A stretch of DNA of 64,000 nucleotides from Dokdonia sp. PRO95 (GTDB lineage: Bacteria > Bacteroidota > Bacteroidia > Flavobacteriales > Flavobacteriaceae), in contig NZ_CM001837.1 of assembly GCF_000355805.1 (NCBI RefSeq), positions 2,540,100-2,604,099 on the forward strand, read 5' to 3'. Every line of letters starts with the position of its first letter. The stretch's first letter is position 1. The position numbers were made by a program, and so were the translations under genes. This document shows, piece after piece, positions 54,510-63,321 of the stretch. The notes beneath the pieces are model-generated. The model saw only the letters and a program-made list of their open reading frames with translations, was not told the origin of the DNA and did no database searches.

Positions 54510-55865
54510 ATGAATATAGTATCTACAAATCCGTATGACGGAACAGAAATAGCCAAAATAAAAGCCCTTAACTTAAAAGAGATAGAAGATAAAATTGAAA
54601 ATGCACAACAAACCTTTCTTTCTTGGCGTAATACCACTTTTGCAGAGCGTTCGGAACATCTTAACAATGTGGCAAAGGAATTAAGAAAGAATGCTCGAGA
54701 ATATGCAGAAACAATGACTAAGGAAATGGGTAAGCCCATTACACAAGCCATTGCCGAAGTAGAAAAGTGTGCTTGGGTATGTGACTATTATGCAGAAAAT
54801 GCACCATCACAACTAGCACCTAAAGAGATAAAAACAGATGCTTCAAAAAGTTATGTGAGATACGAACCTATAGGTGTTGTACTTGCCGTAATGCCGTGGA
54901 ATTACCCATTCTGGCAAGTCTTTAGATTCATTGCTCCAGCTCTGATGGCAGGTAATATAGGTGTGTTAAAGCACGCGAGTAATGTTATGCAAAGTGCAGA
55001 AAATATTCAAAAAGTGTTTGAACGAGCAGGACTTCCTAAGGGGTGTTTTCAAAACATGGCCGTAGGCAGTGAGCGTATAGAAAATATCGTTCGAGATTCT
55101 CGTATTAAGGCAATAACACTTACTGGTAGTAAGCCAGCAGGAGCAGCGGTAGCAAGTACAGCAGCAAGCGAAATTAAAAAATCTGTCCTCGAGCTTGGAG
55201 GTAGTAATGCACTCGTAGTTTTTGACGATTGCAATTTTGAGGAGACGGTACAAACGTGTGTACAAGCGCGTTTTCAAAATACAGGGCAGAGCTGTATCGC
55301 TGGTAAAAGACTCATCATCCATGAAGGTATTAAAGACAAGTTTTTAGATGCTTTCGCGAAAGCGGTGACAGAATTAAAATCTGGTGACCCTATGGATGAA
55401 GATACCTATATTGGAGTAATGGCTCGTGAAGACCTTGCCGAAGAGTTAGAAGACCAACTAAATAAATCAATTGCCGAAGGAGCAAAAATATTAATAGGTG
55501 GGCACAGACAGAAGGCTTATTTTGAGCCAACGATAGTTACAGGAGTGACACCAGAGATGACAATATTTAAAGAAGAAACCTTTGGGCCTGTAATAGGAGT
55601 CACCGCATTTAAAACTGACGAAGAAGCGTTGAATCTAGTAAATCAATCTGATTTTGGTTTAGGCGTATCTATTTTTACAGAGAGTGAAGAACGCATGGAG
55701 ACCTTAATACCGCAGTTTGAAGATGGTGCTGTATTTGTAAATGATATGGTCAAGAGTAACCCTAACCTTCCTTTTGGAGGTACAAAAATTTCGGGATACG
55801 GTCGCGAACTCTCCATAGATGGTATTCAAGAGTTTGTAAATAAAAAGACGGTATATATTAAATAA
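54510..55865 (+). CDS. Aldehyde dehydrogenase (succinate-semialdehyde dehydrogenase-like)
   Basis: 451 residues, NAD(P)-dependent. PWNYPFWQVFRFIAPALMAGN cofactor strand, general base E228 in VLELGGSNA, nucleophile C262 in NTGQSCIAGKR, and FGGTKISGYGRELS at the C-terminus. Close to GabD/Sad proteins that oxidise succinate semialdehyde; no GABA transaminase is nearby, so the substrate is a guess. An exact palindrome (55350-55363) encodes DAFAKAV; another lies just after the stop. Confidence 0.92.
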   Translation: MNIVSTNPYDGTEIAKIKALNLKEIEDKIENAQQTFLSWRNTTFAERSEHLNNVAKELRKNAREYAETMTKEMGKPITQAIAEVEKCAWVCDYYAENAPSQLAPKEIKTDASKSYVRYEPIGVVLAVMPWNYPFWQVFRFIAPALMAGNIGVLKHASNVMQSAENIQKVFERAGLPKGCFQNMAVGSERIENIVRDSRIKAITLTGSKPAGAAVASTAASEIKKSVLELGGSNALVVFDDCNFEETVQTCVQARFQNTGQSCIAGKRLIIHEGIKDKFLDAFAKAVTELKSGDPMDEDTYIGVMAREDLAEELEDQLNKSIAEGAKILIGGHRQKAYFEPTIVTGVTPEMTIFKEETFGPVIGVTAFKTDEEALNLVNQSDFGLGVSIFTESEERMETLIPQFEDGAVFVNDMVKSNPNLPFGGTKISGYGRELSIDGIQEFVNKKTVYIK

Positions 55866-55871
55866 TAGCCC

Positions 55872-55885
55872 GCTTTCGCGAAAGC
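55872..55885. repeat. GCTTTCGCGAAAGC palindrome, intergenic copy
   Basis: An exact copy 6 bp after the stop of the aldehyde dehydrogenase gene, directly before its terminator; the next 325 bp to 56256 hold no gene. Confidence 0.9.
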
Positions 55886-55894
55886 GTAAAACAT

Positions 55895-55930
55895 AAATAG
55901 CCGATTCATAATTTTATGAATCGGCTATTT
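55895..55930 (+). terminator. Terminator of the aldehyde dehydrogenase gene
   Basis: A 17-bp perfect stem (AAATAGCCGATTCATAA and its complement) with a 2-nt apex, then TATTTTAAAT. The remaining gap up to the gluconokinase gene shows nothing else that I can support. Confidence 0.8.
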
Positions 55931-56331
55931 TATTTTAAATAATGTACAATGAATTGTATAGATACATGAACGTTTTAAAGGTTTTATGGATGAGTTTATA
56001 TATTTCTTGGTTTTAAAGTTGACAAAAGGAATCTAAATGGATTATATAAATAAGAGAGTTTAGCAAGGTGTGCTTTAACGGTGAAACACACGCTACTCAA
56101 CTTATGGGATTTTTTTAAAAAGATAGATTTATAGTCGAAATGAAACGAAGTGGATAATTTAACTTTATCTCATTCAAGAGCTCTTTATCATCAGTAATCT
56201 TATATTAGCTAAACTTATGATACTTTTAAAGTAACACAATCAATACAAGAGATGCTGTGTTCATTATAACACTTCTAAGGAATGATGTTCGTCCTTTATT
56301 ACATGGACGATCGAGTAAATACCGTATGTTA

Positions 56332-56832
56332 ATGAAGAATGTATACATAGTTATGGGCGTTTCCGGTTGCGGAAAAAGCACCATTGGTAAGATGTTATCT
56401 AAGCAATTACGAGTTCCTTTTTATGATGCAGATGATTTTCATCCCCAAGTTAATGTAGATAAAATGGCATCTGGCATACCCTTACAAGATGAGGATAGAT
56501 GGCCGTGGCTCGACAGTCTGGCTGGAGAGATACAGCAGTGGTCAAGTGATCAAGGAGCGGTTCTTGCTTGCTCAGCACTCAAGGAGATTTATAGGGAACG
56601 CCTATTTTCTCAATCTGCTTTTGAAAAAGCAAAACAAAACTTTATCTATCTTGATGCAAACTTTGAAGCACTGAGTAAACGGCTTGCTTCTAGGAAGAAT
56701 CATTTTTTTAACCCTTCGTTATTACAGTCTCAGTTTGATACACTAGAAGTACCACAATATGGTATTCATGTGGCAGCTACTTTAGCAAAAGAAGACATCA
56801 TAAAAAGAATACAACAAATTATAGAACAATAG
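56332..56832 (+). CDS. gntK: Gluconokinase
   Basis: Phosphorylates gluconate to 6-phosphogluconate. 166 residues from ATG 56332 (MKNVYIVMGVSGCGKSTIGKML); ATG 56326 adds two residues. P-loop GVSGCGKST (about 9-17), DADDFHPQVNVDKMASGIPLQDEDRWPWL is the substrate-binding region, and ACSALKEIYRERL the LID/arginine part. 4 bp from gntP, so an operon. Confidence 0.95.
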   Translation: MKNVYIVMGVSGCGKSTIGKMLSKQLRVPFYDADDFHPQVNVDKMASGIPLQDEDRWPWLDSLAGEIQQWSSDQGAVLACSALKEIYRERLFSQSAFEKAKQNFIYLDANFEALSKRLASRKNHFFNPSLLQSQFDTLEVPQYGIHVAATLAKEDIIKRIQQIIEQ

Positions 56833-56836
56833 GTTT

Positions 56837-58183
56837 ATGGATTATCAACTACTACTAGCAGTAATTGCTGGGATTTCGGTCTTACTTCTTTTAATCCTTA
56901 GGCTCAAAATTCAGGCGTTTCTAGCATTGCTTATTACTTGTATTGTAGTGGGTGTAATTGCTGGCATGGAGCCGAAATCTATTCTCGATTCTGTAAAGAA
57001 CGGAATGGGGGGAACCTTAGGTTTTGTAGCCACGGTAGTTGGGCTCGGAGCTTTATTTGGCGCTATTTTAGAACGATCAGGTGGAGCACAGCGACTAGCA
57101 GAATCCCTACTTAAGAAATTTGGAATAGATAAATCTCCTTGGGCAATAATGCTCACGGGATTTTTTGTCGCTATTCCCGTATTTTTTGATGTAGCATTTA
57201 TCATTTTAATACCTATCGTTTACGCATTACAGAAGAAAACGGGAAAGTCGCTACTTCTATATGCTATCCCGCTGCTTGCGGGACTAGCAATCACGCATAC
57301 CTTTATACCACCCACACCAGGACCTATTGCTGTAGCCGAAATTTTAGGAGCCGATCTTGGCTATGTTATAATATTTGGATTTTTAGCTGGTTTACCTGCG
57401 GCTGTTATTGCTGGGCCATTACTTGCACGGTATTTATCAAAAAGGATGGACATCACATCTCCAGAAGATATGGTAACCGAAATGGAAGTACCAGCAAATG
57501 CACCAAGTGCCGGAACTATTCTGTTAATAATCGCGATTCCTATTTTCTTAATCGTGTGTAATACCGTACTTAACAGTCCGCTATTTGAGGAAGGAGCTTT
57601 ACCTAGTTGGCTCATTTTTGGAGCAGATTTACTTGGTCATCCATTTGTAGCGCTTATCATTGCAAATGTAGTTGCTTGGTACTTCTTAGGGATTAGAAAA
57701 GGATTTACTAAGGATGAGCTTCTTGATATTTCTACAAAATCTCTCTATCCAGCAGGAGTTATTATTTTACTAACAGGTGCTGGTGGAGCTTTTAAACAAA
57801 TATTAATAGATACCGGTGCAGGCACAATGATTGCCGAAAGTTTAAGTGGCGACTTCTTTCCTCCTGTGGTTTTTGGTTTTCTAGTTGCAGCTATTGTAAG
57901 AGTGTTACAAGGTAGCGCAACGGTTGCTATGATTACAGCTGCTGGAATAACAGCTCCGTTGTTAGGACTAACGGAAACTAGCGCGCCACAGCTAGCAGTG
58001 CTTGTGATTGCAATAGCATCAGGAGCAAGTATATTTTCTCATGTAAATGACAGTGGCTTCTGGCTTGTAAAGCAATACCTAGGTCTCACAGAGAAAGAAA
58101 CATTTAAGTCATGGACAGTCATGACCTCCCTTATCGCAATTGTAGGACTTATTGTCTCTACAATACTTTGGTTTATAGTATAG
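56837..58183 (+). CDS. gntP: Gluconate:H+ symporter (GntP family)
   Basis: 448 residues, 12-14 membrane helices. Family motifs: GGTLGFVATVVGLGALFGAILERSGGAQRLA, TFIPPTPGPIAVAEILGADLG, VRVLQGSATVAMITAAG and SHVNDSGFWLVKQYLG. It pairs with gntK for uptake and phosphorylation of gluconate or a related sugar acid. No regulator is adjacent. Confidence 0.95.
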   Translation: MDYQLLLAVIAGISVLLLLILRLKIQAFLALLITCIVVGVIAGMEPKSILDSVKNGMGGTLGFVATVVGLGALFGAILERSGGAQRLAESLLKKFGIDKSPWAIMLTGFFVAIPVFFDVAFIILIPIVYALQKKTGKSLLLYAIPLLAGLAITHTFIPPTPGPIAVAEILGADLGYVIIFGFLAGLPAAVIAGPLLARYLSKRMDITSPEDMVTEMEVPANAPSAGTILLIIAIPIFLIVCNTVLNSPLFEEGALPSWLIFGADLLGHPFVALIIANVVAWYFLGIRKGFTKDELLDISTKSLYPAGVIILLTGAGGAFKQILIDTGAGTMIAESLSGDFFPPVVFGFLVAAIVRVLQGSATVAMITAAGITAPLLGLTETSAPQLAVLVIAIASGASIFSHVNDSGFWLVKQYLGLTEKETFKSWTVMTSLIAIVGLIVSTILWFIV

Positions 58184-58208
58184 TTGAGATTTTCCTGATA
58201 CATCAAAA

Positions 58209-58239
58209 AAAAGGGATAAGCACAATGCTTATCCCTTTT
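58209..58239. terminator. Bidirectional terminator between gntP and purB
   Basis: A perfect 14-bp stem (AAAAGGGATAAGCA and its complement) with a CAA loop and A/T tails. Confidence 0.92.
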
Positions 58240-58252
58240 GTAATTTTATAAC

Positions 58253-58266
58253 ACTTTCGCGAAAGC
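58253..58266. repeat. Palindrome copy, one mismatch (ACTTTCGCGAAAGC)
   Basis: Lies 6 bp after the stop of purB, next to the bidirectional terminator. Confidence 0.8.
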
Positions 58267-58272
58267 GAACTA

Positions 58273-59616
58273 CTATATTCCCGTATAATTTTGAGGAGTA
58301 ATTGCTTTTAATTCTTTCTTAATTGCCGCGCTTACCTCAAGTGTATCTACAAACTCAGCCATAGACTTCTTTGTAATCTTACTATTTACCCTCGTAAGTG
58401 CTTTGAGCGCTTCGTAAGGATTAGGATATCCTTCTCTTCTTAAAATAGTCTGGATAGCCTCAGCTACTACAGCCCAGTTATTTTCTAAGTCGGCAGCGAT
58501 TTTTTCTTCGTTTATTAATAGTTTGTTCAATCCTTTTACGGTAGAACGTAATCCTATTAATGTATGTCCTAATGGAACACCTATGTTTCTTAATACTGTA
58601 CTATCCGTAAGATCTCTTTGTAGTCTTGAGATAGGTAGCTTTGCAGAAAGGTGCTCAAAAATAGCGTTTGCAATACCTAAGTTTCCTTCACTGTTTTCAA
58701 AGTCAATTGGGTTCACTTTATGTGGCATTGCACTAGAACCTACTTCTCCAGCTTTAATTTTCTGCTTGAAGTAATCCATAGACACATAGGTCCAGAAATC
58801 ACGATCAAGATCAATTAAAATGGTATTAATACGTTTAAGTCCATCAAATAATGCCGCCATGTGATCATAGTGCTCTATTTGTGTAGTAGGGAAGGAGTGG
58901 TGCATTTTAAGCGTGTCATGTACAAATGATTTACCAAATGCTCTCCAGTCTATAGATGGGTATGCTACTTTATGTGCGTTGAAGTTTCCTGTAGCACCAC
59001 CAAATTTTGCAGCACTAGGAATATCATTTAATAGATTAAGTTGCTCCTCTATACGAACCACAAAAACCTCAATCTCTTTTCCTAGTCGAGTAGGAGAAGC
59101 TGGTTGTCCATGTGTACGAGCTAGTAAAGGAACGTTTGCCCACTCATCTACAAGTTGTTTAAGGTGATCTACAACCTCCAATAGTTCTGGAATATATACT
59201 TGATTCATCGCGTCTTTAAGAGACATCGGGATCGCAGTATTATTAATATCTTGAGACGTTAATCCAAAGTGGATAAACTCTTTATATGATGCAAGATCGA
59301 GTGCGTCAAATTTTTCTTTGATAAAGTATTCTACCGCTTTTACATCGTGGTTTGTTACTTTCTCAATGTCTTTTATTGCCTGCGCATCTTCTGTAGTGAA
59401 GTCTTGGTAAATTTCGCGCAAAGCGGTAAAAACACTTTTATCTACATCCTCAAGTTGTGGGAGTGGTAACTCACATAGAGCGATAAAATATTCTACTTCT
59501 ACTTTTACTCTGTATTTGATAAGTGCGGCTTCAGAAAAGAAAGGAGCTAAAGTTTCTGTTTTTGAAGCATAACGACCATCAATAGGTGAGATGGCTTGAA
59601 GTGGTGACAACGACAT
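58273..59616 (-). CDS. purB: Adenylosuccinate lyase
   Basis: Purine synthesis: splits SAICAR and adenylosuccinate. 447 residues. SPIDGRYASKTETL at the start, NHDVKAVEYFIKEK, TSQDINNTAI, RTHGQPASPTRLGKE, and the fumarase-superfamily signature GSSAMPHKVNPIDFEN with the flexible Ser loop. It follows the E. coli-type (longer) PurB. It is upstream of nothing on its own strand. Confidence 0.97.
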   Translation of the reverse strand: MSLSPLQAISPIDGRYASKTETLAPFFSEAALIKYRVKVEVEYFIALCELPLPQLEDVDKSVFTALREIYQDFTTEDAQAIKDIEKVTNHDVKAVEYFIKEKFDALDLASYKEFIHFGLTSQDINNTAIPMSLKDAMNQVYIPELLEVVDHLKQLVDEWANVPLLARTHGQPASPTRLGKEIEVFVVRIEEQLNLLNDIPSAAKFGGATGNFNAHKVAYPSIDWRAFGKSFVHDTLKMHHSFPTTQIEHYDHMAALFDGLKRINTILIDLDRDFWTYVSMDYFKQKIKAGEVGSSAMPHKVNPIDFENSEGNLGIANAIFEHLSAKLPISRLQRDLTDSTVLRNIGVPLGHTLIGLRSTVKGLNKLLINEEKIAADLENNWAVVAEAIQTILRREGYPNPYEALKALTRVNSKITKKSMAEFVDTLEVSAAIKKELKAITPQNYTGI

Positions 59617-59639
59617 TTGTTGTGATTTTAGTTAAGGGA

Positions 59640-59647
59640 CAAATATA
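59640..59647 (-). promoter_or_regulatory. -7 element of purB
   Basis: TATATTTG on the minus strand, a full match to TAnnTTTG, 23 nt before the purB ATG. The -33 TTG box is not convincing. Confidence 0.4.
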
Positions 59648-59693
59648 TATAGAAGACTTCGTCTATCCGAATTCTAATGCAAAAATCGACAGA

Positions 59694-61034
59694 TTATAAT
59701 AGGCCTCTTGCTTTAATTTCTAGATATTTATTAATAGTACTTACCGTGAGATCATCTGGCTTGGTTAATATGGTTTGAATACCGTATTGTTCAAGTCGTG
59801 CAACCATTACTTTTTTATCAAGATCTGCTTTTTGGGCAATCGTTTTATGATACACCTCTGGAAGTGTTTCGGCAGGTGTTGCAATAAGCTGATCGAGTTC
59901 CGTGTTTTGGAAAAAGATAACTACCAAGACATGTTTTCGCGAAAGCGCTTTTAAATAAGGCAACTGTCTTTCAAGCGCAGTTAGGTGCTCAAAATTTGTA
60001 TACAATAGTAGTAAGCTGCGCTGTGTGATTTTACGTTTTACTTGGTTGTATAACGCACCATAATCACTGTCTAAAAACTTAGTGTCAATATTGTAAAGCA
60101 CCTCTAGAATAGTCTGCAGGTGCGTTTTCTTACTACTCGCAGGAAGGTGATTTTTAATAGTCTCTGCAAAGGTGAGCATGCCCACTTTGTCTTTTTTCTT
60201 TAGAGCAATATTTGAAAATGCAAGCGTACTGTTAATCGCATAATCTAATAGCGTCAGGCCTTTAAAAGGCATCTTCATCACGCGGCTAGCATCTATGAGC
60301 GCATATACAGGTTGCGACTTCTCGTCTTGAAACTGATTTACCATAAGGCTCGCACGCTTTGCCGTTGCTTTCCAGTTAATAGTACGTGCATCATCACCAG
60401 GGACGTAGTCTTTAATTTGCTCAAACTCCATCGTGTGTCCCAGGCGGCGTATTTTTTTCATGCCGTGCATAGTAAGTCTATTATCTAGGGCAAGAAATGC
60501 ATACTTTTTCATCTGGATAAAAGATGGGTACACCTTTACCATCTGATCTTTTTCAAAGCGGTAGCGACGTTTTACAAGTTTGAGCTTTGTGCTCACGTAC
60601 ACATTGAGATGCCCAAAGGTGTACTCACCACGCTCTGTAGGACGCAAAGAATATACAAATGACCTTGTTTCTCGTGCTGGTATCTCAATTACTTTACTAA
60701 AATCACGTTTTTGAAACTGCTCTGGTATTTCGTCTATAATATCAAGCGTAACTGCAAATGGGTATTTATTCTCAAGAACTACAGGAAGCTCGTTTGCATC
60801 ACTGTTTGAGAATTTTTCTGGAAGCTCTCTTACACCTCTAATTTTTCCGCTTGCGCGAAAAAGAACTAATGCATCCACAAAAAATGCGAGTACCAGTACT
60901 AGTAGTAAGATATTAGTAATTCCAAAAAGGCTATTAAACCAATAGGAAATTAAATAAAGCACACCTATAAATGCCAGCGCATAGAATAAACGCTGGTGAA
61001 CAAAAAAACCTTTTATAAATTTTATAATAGCCAC
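59694..61034 (-). CDS. DUF58 domain protein (vWA-like)
   Basis: 446 residues. Two N-terminal membrane helices (about 15-55), a beta-rich region and the DUF58 block (about 190-350: RRLGHTMEFEQIKDYVPGDDARTINWKATAKR, then ALIDASRVM, the MIDAS-like DxSxxM). Such proteins work with MoxR ATPases as vWA partners. 2 bp separate it from the moxR gene. A near-palindrome (59933-59946) encodes LSRK. Confidence 0.92.
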   Translation of the reverse strand: MAIIKFIKGFFVHQRLFYALAFIGVLYLISYWFNSLFGITNILLLVLVLAFFVDALVLFRASGKIRGVRELPEKFSNSDANELPVVLENKYPFAVTLDIIDEIPEQFQKRDFSKVIEIPARETRSFVYSLRPTERGEYTFGHLNVYVSTKLKLVKRRYRFEKDQMVKVYPSFIQMKKYAFLALDNRLTMHGMKKIRRLGHTMEFEQIKDYVPGDDARTINWKATAKRASLMVNQFQDEKSQPVYALIDASRVMKMPFKGLTLLDYAINSTLAFSNIALKKKDKVGMLTFAETIKNHLPASSKKTHLQTILEVLYNIDTKFLDSDYGALYNQVKRKITQRSLLLLYTNFEHLTALERQLPYLKALSRKHVLVVIFFQNTELDQLIATPAETLPEVYHKTIAQKADLDKKVMVARLEQYGIQTILTKPDDLTVSTINKYLEIKARGLL

Positions 61035-61036
61035 TC

Positions 61037-62104
61037 TTAACGTGGTATTTCTACAGATTGAACAATCATGTCGATGACTTGCTCTGTGGTCATTCCTTCC
61101 ATTTCACGCTCTGGAGCGAGTATAAGGCGGTGACGCATTACTGGTATAACCGCACGTTTTACATCTTCTGGAATTACAAAATCTCTACCTGCAATGGCAG
61201 CAAATGCTTTTGAAGCATTCATAATTGCTAGTGAGGCACGAGGAGATCCTCCAAGGTATAAATGTGGGTGCGTTCTAGATTTTACAACAATCTCTGCAAC
61301 GTAGTTTAAAATTTTCTCTTCTATAAGTACTTCTTGCGTTTGCTTTCTAAAATCTGCTAGTTTTACAGGATTAAGTACGGCCTCAATACCTTTTTGTGGG
61401 GCACCACCTTTACGGTCATGATGGTTCTGCAGTATAGCAACTTCTTGTTCTAGCGTAGGGTAATCTACTTTGATTTTAAATAGAAAACGGTCTAGTTGTG
61501 CCTCTGGTAGTGCATATGTACCTTCTTGCTCTACTGGGTTTTGAGTTGCTAGCACCATAAAAGGAGGTTCCATAGTATACTTTGTACCATCTATAGTAAT
61601 CTGGCGCTCTTCCATAGATTCAAAAAGTGCAGCTTGTGTTTTAGCTGGTGCACGGTTAATCTCATCTATAAGAACAATGTTTGAAAATATAGGACCTTTC
61701 TTGAATTCGAATTCGCTAGTTTTCATATTGAGAATCGAAGTTCCTAATACGTCACTTGGCATCAAGTCTGGTGTAAACTGTATACGTCCAAACTGTGTAT
61801 CAAGAGTTTTTGCAAATAACTTTGCAGTTACTGTCTTTGCGATACCAGGAACTCCCTCGATGAGTACGTGACCGTCAGAAAGTAAAGCCACAATGAGGAG
61901 CTCTATAAATTCGTGTTGCCCAATTATAATTTTACCAAGCTCTGCCCGTATTGCTTCGGCGGCATTGCGCAGTTCTTCTAATGGAATCCTGTTAGTAAAC
62001 GCGATTCCTTCATCTGTTTGATTTACATCTTGCGATGGAGTTGGAGTAGCATTAGTGGTTCCATCTGTTGTATTTTCTGGATCTTGTGGTGTGATATCGT
62101 CCAT
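61037..62104 (-). CDS. MoxR-family AAA+ ATPase
   Basis: 355 residues. Walker A GVPGIAKTVTAK (about 80-92), Walker B VLIDEINRAPAKTQ, sensor 1 VLATQNPVEQEGTYALPEAQLDRFLFK and the C-terminal lid. Low-complexity Thr/Pro/Asp N-tail (about 1-35). The MoxR proteins act as chaperones with vWA-domain partners, here the DUF58 protein 2 bp after it. Its start codon overlaps the stop of the DUF4350 gene by one base. Confidence 0.94.
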   Translation of the reverse strand: MDDITPQDPENTTDGTTNATPTPSQDVNQTDEGIAFTNRIPLEELRNAAEAIRAELGKIIIGQHEFIELLIVALLSDGHVLIEGVPGIAKTVTAKLFAKTLDTQFGRIQFTPDLMPSDVLGTSILNMKTSEFEFKKGPIFSNIVLIDEINRAPAKTQAALFESMEERQITIDGTKYTMEPPFMVLATQNPVEQEGTYALPEAQLDRFLFKIKVDYPTLEQEVAILQNHHDRKGGAPQKGIEAVLNPVKLADFRKQTQEVLIEEKILNYVAEIVVKSRTHPHLYLGGSPRASLAIMNASKAFAAIAGRDFVIPEDVKRAVIPVMRHRLILAPEREMEGMTTEQVIDMIVQSVEIPR

Positions 62105-63321
62105 TATTTTTGATTTTTAAATGCTTCTATGCGTTTATTAAGTTCTAATAATTCTTCCTGACTTATAATTTGCTTAGCTCTTAAAGCCACCATATAATTA
62201 ATCAATGATTTAGTCTGTTCTAGTGTATTGTCACTTTTAGATGCTAGCTTATTGATAAAACCTTCATTAATCACATTTGTATCAAGCGCATAATTACTGC
62301 GTATGAACTCTAGAAAATGACTTATTTGATGGCTCACGATGCTCTTGTGATCTTTCTTATCAAGATACATTCCCGCAATGGTCTTTGTAAATGTGAGTGT
62401 CTGGTTAGGTAGCGGTTTTATAATAGGGATGGCTCGCTGCTTGCGCCTTCCTTCAAAAACCACCCATAAAAAAGCACCTATAAGTAGGATGTAATATGCC
62501 CACTTCAAATATCTATTTTGAAAGAATATATACAACGGACTTGTATAAATAGTTTTACCATTCTTATAGTGATTATCCCAGTAGAGCACATCATCTTGAT
62601 CTAGATACGAGAGTACATTTTTTGTGTATGTATAATTATCCTCTCTTAGTATAAAATAGTTAGTAAACGTCTCAGGCATAAGATGGATGACAATCTCACC
62701 TTTGCCAAAATCTTGTTTAACAAAATTTATTCTAGGTTCTGCTACAGTTATGGTGTCTTTATTAACCATAAGGCCAAATTCTCCTAAGGCAACCGTATTT
62801 GTGGTATCTACCTCTTCAAAAAAGCCAGCGGTAGTCTCAACGTCATGATAATATGGAGTTTCTCTACGTAAGCTTGGGTTTACAAGATTTACAAGTGGCT
62901 TGCGCTCAAAATTATCATAATCATAATAGAGATCAGTTTCTAGAGACAAGGTATCTAGTATAGTCTCTCCAATGCCTCTCGCTGCAATAAATAGCGTGTT
63001 ACCCTCACTTACCCATGATAAAAGTTTGAGTGATTCATCTTCACTAAAAAGGATGTAATCATTTACAAACAAATATGTACCATGCGCATCCGTACTATCT
63101 GACATAAATTCATAAGGAGGTATGCGCACTTCCTTAAATTTATCCTCTTGCCAGTTATTTTCTAGTAGGTCATGTAACACATACGTTCCGTAAGGGATTT
63201 TATCTGTCTTTGTATAACTAGGATACCAGTTTATATCTTCCTTAGTACTTGACTCCATATAAATAACGAGTGCAAGAGCAAGTAGCAGCACACCAGCAAT
63301 TACTTTAAACTTATTGCTCAT
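62104..63321 (-). CDS. DUF4350 family membrane protein
   Basis: 405 residues. One N-terminal helix (about 6-22, VIAGVLLLALALVIYM), a large periplasmic domain with GATase-like strands (LLSWVSEGNTLFIAARGIGE) and a second helix (about 272-290, WAYYILLIGAFLWVVFEGRR) followed by a charged cytosolic tail. It is found in bat/aerotolerance-like operons with MoxR and DUF4129 proteins. It overlaps the neighbours by 1 and 4 bases. Confidence 0.88.
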   Translation of the reverse strand: MSNKFKVIAGVLLLALALVIYMESSTKEDINWYPSYTKTDKIPYGTYVLHDLLENNWQEDKFKEVRIPPYEFMSDSTDAHGTYLFVNDYILFSEDESLKLLSWVSEGNTLFIAARGIGETILDTLSLETDLYYDYDNFERKPLVNLVNPSLRRETPYYHDVETTAGFFEEVDTTNTVALGEFGLMVNKDTITVAEPRINFVKQDFGKGEIVIHLMPETFTNYFILREDNYTYTKNVLSYLDQDDVLYWDNHYKNGKTIYTSPLYIFFQNRYLKWAYYILLIGAFLWVVFEGRRKQRAIPIIKPLPNQTLTFTKTIAGMYLDKKDHKSIVSHQISHFLEFIRSNYALDTNVINEGFINKLASKSDNTLEQTKSLINYMVALRAKQIISQEELLELNKRIEAFKNQK

